The notes beneath the pieces were generated by a model that searched no databases, was not told the origin of the DNA, and was given only the letters and a program-made list of their open reading frames with translations. Shown in pieces: positions 60,615 through 64,000 of a stretch of 64,000 nucleotides of DNA. Numbering within the stretch: the first letter of the stretch is position 1; the number at the start of each line of letters is the position of its first letter. A program made the translations under genes and the position numbers. This stretch comes from JAOTVV01 sp039591075 (GTDB lineage Bacteria; Gemmatimonadota; Gemmatimonadetes; Gemmatimonadales; GWC2-71-9): contig JBDHEI010000002.1 of the NCBI GenBank assembly GCA_039591075.1, forward strand, positions 62,001-126,000, given 5' to 3'.

Positions 60615-61478
60615 TCACCGGGGGTTGTTCCTGAGAGCCACATGCGTGGCGAGTGTGTCAACCAGGCGCGCCATGGACGAGCCGCGCCGCACGACTCCCT
60701 GCGTCATGCCGGCAACCGTCACGCCGATCCGCGCCACCTCAGTGGGAGTGGTCGTCGCCACACCCAAGCTGTCGAAGTAGGTGAACTGCAGGCCCCCGGA
60801 CTCCAGCGGACCGATCACCGGCTGCGTCGTGGTCCAGCCGGTGCCCTTGACGTACTGCCGGGCACCGAGCCAGGCATCGCCCAGTCCGTCGGTGTATGTC
60901 AGCACCTGCATCATCTCGAACGTCCGAATCGGCGCTCCCTCCAACGCATGCGCGAGACCACCCGACGGATAGACATTGTTGAGCGCGAGCGTGAGGCTCG
61001 GCGCGGCCCCCGGACACAGGGTGCCCGGAGTCGCGGTCACCACGTTGGCGTGAATCCAGTAGTTATCCGTTCGGGTGCCTGGGTCACGCTCGGCAAAGAC
61101 CATGATCGAGTCACGGGTCGGATCGATGCCGCGGATCCCGTAGATCATGCTGCGCCACAACGTGATCGTGCCGGTCCCGGCCGCGCTCACCGGCGGCAGG
61201 CACAACACGCCCAGGCTGCGCATCGCCTTATAACTGATCGCCGTGGACGAGATGGCCGCGAGGTCGCTCTCCATGGAGTCCCTCGCGTTGGCCTCGCGTA
61301 GCTCCGACGGCAGGATCGACACCGCTCCCCGGAGCGTGGAGTTCAAGTCCACGCGCTCGCTCTGTTGGCGATACAGCCGCTGGTTGGTGGTGAGCAGCTG
61401 GTAGATCGACAGCCCGACCGCGCTCACCAGCACCATGCCCACCAACAATTCGATGAGACTAAAACCGCGTCTATTCAT
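60615..61478 (-). CDS. PilW-like minor pilin
   Basis: 287 residues from ATG 61478. Class III prepilin signal RRGFSLIELLVGMVLVSAVGLSIYQ with Glu at mature position 5. The large C-terminal domain is beta-rich and Cys-poor, as in PilW. Processed by a prepilin peptidase not in the window. 8 nt after the PilV-like gene. Confidence 0.85.
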   Translation of the reverse strand: MNRRGFSLIELLVGMVLVSAVGLSIYQLLTTNQRLYRQQSERVDLNSTLRGAVSILPSELREANARDSMESDLAAISSTAISYKAMRSLGVLCLPPVSAAGTGTITLWRSMIYGIRGIDPTRDSIMVFAERDPGTRTDNYWIHANVVTATPGTLCPGAAPSLTLALNNVYPSGGLAHALEGAPIRTFEMMQVLTYTDGLGDAWLGARQYVKGTGWTTTQPVIGPLESGGLQFTYFDSLGVATTTPTEVARIGVTVAGMTQGVVRRGSSMARLVDTLATHVALRNNPR

Positions 61479-61486
61479 GATGGTCC

Positions 61487-61837
61487 TCACCGACACAAGA
61501 TGGTCGTCGCAAAGGTGTCCGCCCTCGTCGCGCGTACCGTTGGCGATACCACCACCATGGTGACCGCCCGCGAATTGCCGCTGGCCGGTGTCACTACCGT
61601 CCAACTCAAGGCGTACGGGCCTTGCGTCGCGCTGCCGTTGGACAGCGTGGCGCAGGGCTGACTGCGCATCCGCTCGAAACGCTCGGCGGCCGCGGTGCTG
61701 ACTTCACTGTAGCGTTGCCCCTGTCCGATCATCCGGGTCACCAGTGCTGCCGTCGTGGTGAGCCCCAGGATGCCGACCGTCAGCACCATGATGGCGATGA
61801 GCACTTCGAGGATCGTAAACCCCTGGCGATTCTTCAC
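61487..61837 (-). CDS. PilV-like minor pilin
   Basis: 116 residues from GTG 61837, overlapping the upstream stop as GTGA. Prepilin signal KNRQGFTILEVLIAIMVLTVGILGL with Glu5; the VGILGL after the helix is typical of PilV. Short C-terminal globular part. Confidence 0.85.
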   Translation of the reverse strand: MKNRQGFTILEVLIAIMVLTVGILGLTTTAALVTRMIGQGQRYSEVSTAAAERFERMRSQPCATLSNGSATQGPYALSWTVVTPASGNSRAVTMVVVSPTVRATRADTFATTILCR

Positions 61838-62271
61838 CGGATGATCCTCCCCCAAGCGTTGATGTCGACGTCGTCCTGATATGGCCCCTTCTTCACCACG
61901 ATCTTCGTGTCGCCCGCGGCGAAGCCCACGCCGCGGCTGTCGAAGGGGAGGCTGTCTCGAGTGGTGGTGACCGTCACTCCGTAGCGCGAGTGGAGGTCTT
62001 CCACACCACCCACCGTGTCCAGCGCGCCGGTGACCGGGTGACGGGAGATCACGTGCATCTTGTCGCCGGTCACCACGAGGACGGTCACCCGACCTCGCTG
62101 CACCGCGGCCGTCCGGGCACGGGCATGCATCGCAACCACCGCCTCCCGCGACGACCGAACGCTCTGACGGACCAGTGCCGTCCCGATCCGCGGGATCGCC
62201 AATGCCCCGATGATCCCAATCAGACCGATGACGATCAGCACTTCCATCAGCGTGAATCCGTGACGATTCAT
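61834..62271 (-). CDS. GspH/FimT-like minor pilin
   Basis: 145 residues from ATG 62271 (GGAG 7 nt upstream). Prepilin signal RHGFTLMEVLIVIGLIGIIGALAIP with Glu5, followed by a beta domain with RGRVTVLVVTGDKM as in FimT/GspH. First gene of the minor-pilin operon, just downstream of a candidate sigma54 promoter. Confidence 0.87.
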   Translation of the reverse strand: MNRHGFTLMEVLIVIGLIGIIGALAIPRIGTALVRQSVRSSREAVVAMHARARTAAVQRGRVTVLVVTGDKMHVISRHPVTGALDTVGGVEDLHSRYGVTVTTTRDSLPFDSRGVGFAAGDTKIVVKKGPYQDDVDINAWGRIIR

Positions 62272-62304
62272 GGCTCGTCTCCAAAGAATCCTGCCCACTC
62301 CATA

Positions 62305-62320
62305 ACCAAGAAGCATGCCA
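62305..62320 (-). promoter_or_regulatory. Candidate sigma54 promoter of minor-pilin operon
   Basis: Minus strand TGGCATG-CTTC-TTGGT, close to the TGGCACG-N4-TTGCT consensus, with GG and GG separated by 10 nt. The usual -12 GC is GG here, the main weakness. The predicted start near 62294 gives a leader of about 22 nt to the GspH/FimT-like ATG. The gene immediately upstream encodes a sigma54 activator. Confidence 0.5.
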
Positions 62321-62375
62321 TCCAATAAGTGACTGTCTAGTAACAACTTAGGTTTTGAGGTCGCGCCTGAGTGCA

Positions 62376-62397
62376 TGCAGTCATCTGCACGACTGCA
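62376..62397 (-). promoter_or_regulatory. Candidate PilR-binding palindrome (upstream activating site)
   Basis: TGCAGTC (62376-62382) and GACTGCA (62391-62397) form a perfect 7-bp inverted repeat, about 70-90 nt upstream of the sigma54 element; further CTGCAG/TGCAT copies lie on both sides (62370-62406). The location suits a NtrC-type activator. Confidence 0.5.
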
Positions 62398-62407
62398 GCA
62401 AACTGCA

Positions 62408-63769
62408 TTATTCGATTTCGAGGTCTTTCAGCTTGTAGAACAGCGTGCGGAGGCTGACACCCAGCAGGTCTGCTGCCTCTTTCCGGTTGCCTCCCGTGGC
62501 GCTGAGCGCTGCCTCGACTGCTACCCGCTCGGCCACCCGCACGGCGCTCTTGAGGTCCGGCGGGGAGGTGCGGGCACCCCGAGGCTCAGGGGCTCCTTGC
62601 CTCGCTCCCACCGGCGTTCCGACCCCCTCAAAGGCATCGGCTCCGATGACGCCGTCCGACGAGAGCACGGCGGCCCGCTCCAGCGCGTTCTCCAACTCGC
62701 GCACATTGCCGGGCCAGGAACGCTGCCGGATGGCCTCGAGGGCCGCAGGCGTGATCCGGACCTCCCAGCCAGACTTGGTGGACACGCGGACCAGCAGCGA
62801 GGCCACCAGCGCGTCGAGATCCTCCGGGCGTTGCCTGAGCGGCGGGATGTGGATGTTGACCACGTTCAGGCGGTAGAGAAGATCCTCCCGGAACCGTCCT
62901 TCGCGCGCATCCTCTTCGAGATCGCGCGCCGTCGCGGCCAGAAGCCGAGTGTCCACCGTGCGGGCCGCCGATTCGCCCACCCGCCGGATCTCGCCTTCCT
63001 GCAGGGCCCGCAGCAGCTTCACCTGGAGGTTGGAAGGCAGCTCGCCCACCTCATCGAGCAACAGCGTCCCCCCGTCGGCTTCTTCGAACAGCCCCGGTTT
63101 GTCGACCGTCGCCCCGGTGAACGCACCCTTAGCATGCCCGAACAGTTCCGACTCGAGCAGATTCTCGGGAATCGCCCCGCAGTTGACGGCCACGAACCCT
63201 TTGTCGCGGCGCGGGCTCATGCGATGGATGGTTCGGGCCAGCACTTCCTTGCCGGTCCCGCTCTCGCCCGTGATAAGCACCGTGGTGGTGTGCGGGGCTA
63301 CCCGAGTGGCCAGATCCATGACCTTTCGCATGGCCGGCGAGTCGGCCACGAGATCCGCGCCGGTCCAGCGTGCCAGCTCGGCCTCCAGCGTCGCCACTCG
63401 CCCCCGCAGCCGTTCCCGCTCTTCCGCCTTGCGGAGCGTGAGCAGCAGCTCGTCCGACCTGAAGGGCTTGGGGACGTAGTCGTACGCCCCCTCTTTCAGC
63501 GCCTCGATCGCCGCGTCTTCCCCACCGTACGCGCTCATCATGATGAGCAGCGCCCCGCCACCGCCCTCCCGAAACCGCCTGAGAAACGTGAGTCCGTCGA
63601 TCTCCGGCATGCGGACGTCGCACAGGATGATGTCGAACGACTCCCGGAGTGCGCGCTCGAGGCCTCGTGCGGGCTCTCCTTCGGCCGCGACTTGGTAGCC
63701 CTCCGCGTCGAGCAGGAGGCTCAACGACCGCCGGAGCCCAGGGTCGTCATCGACGATCAGAATGCGCAC
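62408..63769 (-). CDS. pilR: NtrC-family response regulator (PilR-like)
   Basis: 453 residues. Complete receiver with acidic pocket DDD (7-9), phospho-acceptor Asp in IILCDVRMPE and Lys in VPKPF; AAA+ domain with GESGTGKE, GAFTGA and DEVGE; WPGNVRELENAL; C-terminal Fis HTH (NRKEAADLLGVSLRTLFYKL). GTG start 21 nt after the histidine kinase stop. It should activate sigma54 promoters, most obviously that of the minor-pilin operon it precedes. Confidence 0.9.
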   Translation of the reverse strand: MRILIVDDDPGLRRSLSLLLDAEGYQVAAEGEPARGLERALRESFDIILCDVRMPEIDGLTFLRRFREGGGGALLIMMSAYGGEDAAIEALKEGAYDYVPKPFRSDELLLTLRKAEERERLRGRVATLEAELARWTGADLVADSPAMRKVMDLATRVAPHTTTVLITGESGTGKEVLARTIHRMSPRRDKGFVAVNCGAIPENLLESELFGHAKGAFTGATVDKPGLFEEADGGTLLLDEVGELPSNLQVKLLRALQEGEIRRVGESAARTVDTRLLAATARDLEEDAREGRFREDLLYRLNVVNIHIPPLRQRPEDLDALVASLLVRVSTKSGWEVRITPAALEAIRQRSWPGNVRELENALERAAVLSSDGVIGADAFEGVGTPVGARQGAPEPRGARTSPPDLKSAVRVAERVAVEAALSATGGNRKEAADLLGVSLRTLFYKLKDLEIE

Positions 63770-63790
63770 CGGCGCTCCGTCCCGCCCGGG

Positions 63791-64000
63791 TCACGAAGGG
63801 CGCGCATCGATTCCCGACCGCGGCAGGAAGATCTTGAACGCGGCACCGCTCTCCCGGGCATTCTCTACCCACACCAAGCCCCCCATCTCATGCACCGTGC
63901 CCTGTACGATGGCCAGGCCGAGGCCGGTCCCGAATCCGGGCTCCTTGGTGCTGTAGAAGGGCTCGAACACGCGATCCCGGTCGGCAGCCGGGATGCCCGG
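63791..64000 (-). CDS. pilS: Sensor histidine kinase, C-terminal fragment (PilS-like)
   Basis: The last 69 residues of a HATPase domain; the 5' part lies outside the window. Visible are VFEPFYSTKEPGFGTGLGLAIVQG (in parts: VFEPFYSTKE, GTGLGLAIV), the F box and G2 box that bind ATP, then GGLVWVENARESGAAFKIFLP. Stop at 63793-63791. Being directly upstream of pilR, it is the presumed partner kinase. Confidence 0.8.
   Translation of the reverse strand, partial: PGIPAADRDRVFEPFYSTKEPGFGTGLGLAIVQGTVHEMGGLVWVENARESGAAFKIFLPRSGIDARPS

Noticed and set aside
1..64000. CRISPR arrays, tRNA or rRNA genes, insertion sequences
   Set aside because: No regularly spaced repeats, no T-loop-like GGTTCRA segments in the intergenic gaps inspected, and no transposase or terminal inverted repeats seen.

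Overview
The window is about two-thirds G+C, densely packed, and codes mostly on the minus strand. Start/stop overlaps of 1, 4 or 8 nt are frequent, so many genes look translationally coupled. The gene set fits a diderm bacterium: type IV pilus PilMNOPQ with a secretin, lipoproteins, and outer-membrane barrel sequence. The topA-trmFO-xerC-hslV-hslU order, the very large BTAD/AAA/TPR regulator, the NAD-type isocitrate dehydrogenase and the bacilliredoxin-like protein make Gemmatimonadota my best guess. This is inference from gene content, not from a marker tree.

Layout. 1-11 kb: catabolism and housekeeping (MFS exporter, PQQ sugar dehydrogenase, glutaryl-CoA dehydrogenase, SprT-like protease, metallophosphoesterase, isocitrate dehydrogenase, crotonase, SDR, CstA). 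11-13.4 kb: an ArsA-type ATPase, a tiny protein ending in Cys-Cys, and an MFS transporter, tightly packed. 13.4-23.4 kb: amide and peptide hydrolases, sugar-nucleotide genes, a four-cluster ferredoxin, and a giant M1 peptidase whose C-terminal third looks like an outer-membrane barrel. 23.5-26.6 kb (plus strand): PflX-like radical SAM protein, TPM protein, an unknown protein, LemA. 27.7-30.7 kb: the Fo part of ATP synthase plus delta, without atpA/G/D/C. 30.8-35 kb: MoxR, MtgA, VOC protein, GPP34 protein, BNR lipoprotein.

35-43 kb is the accessory-looking part. A 1146-residue BTAD-AAA-TPR regulator (plus strand) converges on a minus-strand row. In transcription order that row is a [FeFe]-hydrogenase-like protein fused to an intact GGDEF domain, an unknown 245-residue protein, a structured leader, an unannotated 25-residue hydrophobic peptide with a strong ribosome binding site, and a polytopic membrane HD-GYP protein. 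Base composition drops within the regulator gene and stays low through the HD-GYP gene. Cyclic-di-GMP synthesis and breakdown domains therefore sit together with a candidate small peptide and a TPR regulator. I regard this as the best candidate for an undescribed signalling module.

43-54.4 kb: argF-gcvT-mog-sigma54 activator from a clear sigma70-type promoter, then topA-trmFO-xerC-hslV-hslU. 54.4-64 kb: the type IV pilus locus. PilS (partial) and PilR come first, then a probable sigma54-dependent operon of four minor pilins, then pilMNOPQ from its own promoter, which carries an 11-bp inverted repeat flanking its -10 element. No rRNA, tRNA, CRISPR array or insertion sequence was recognised.
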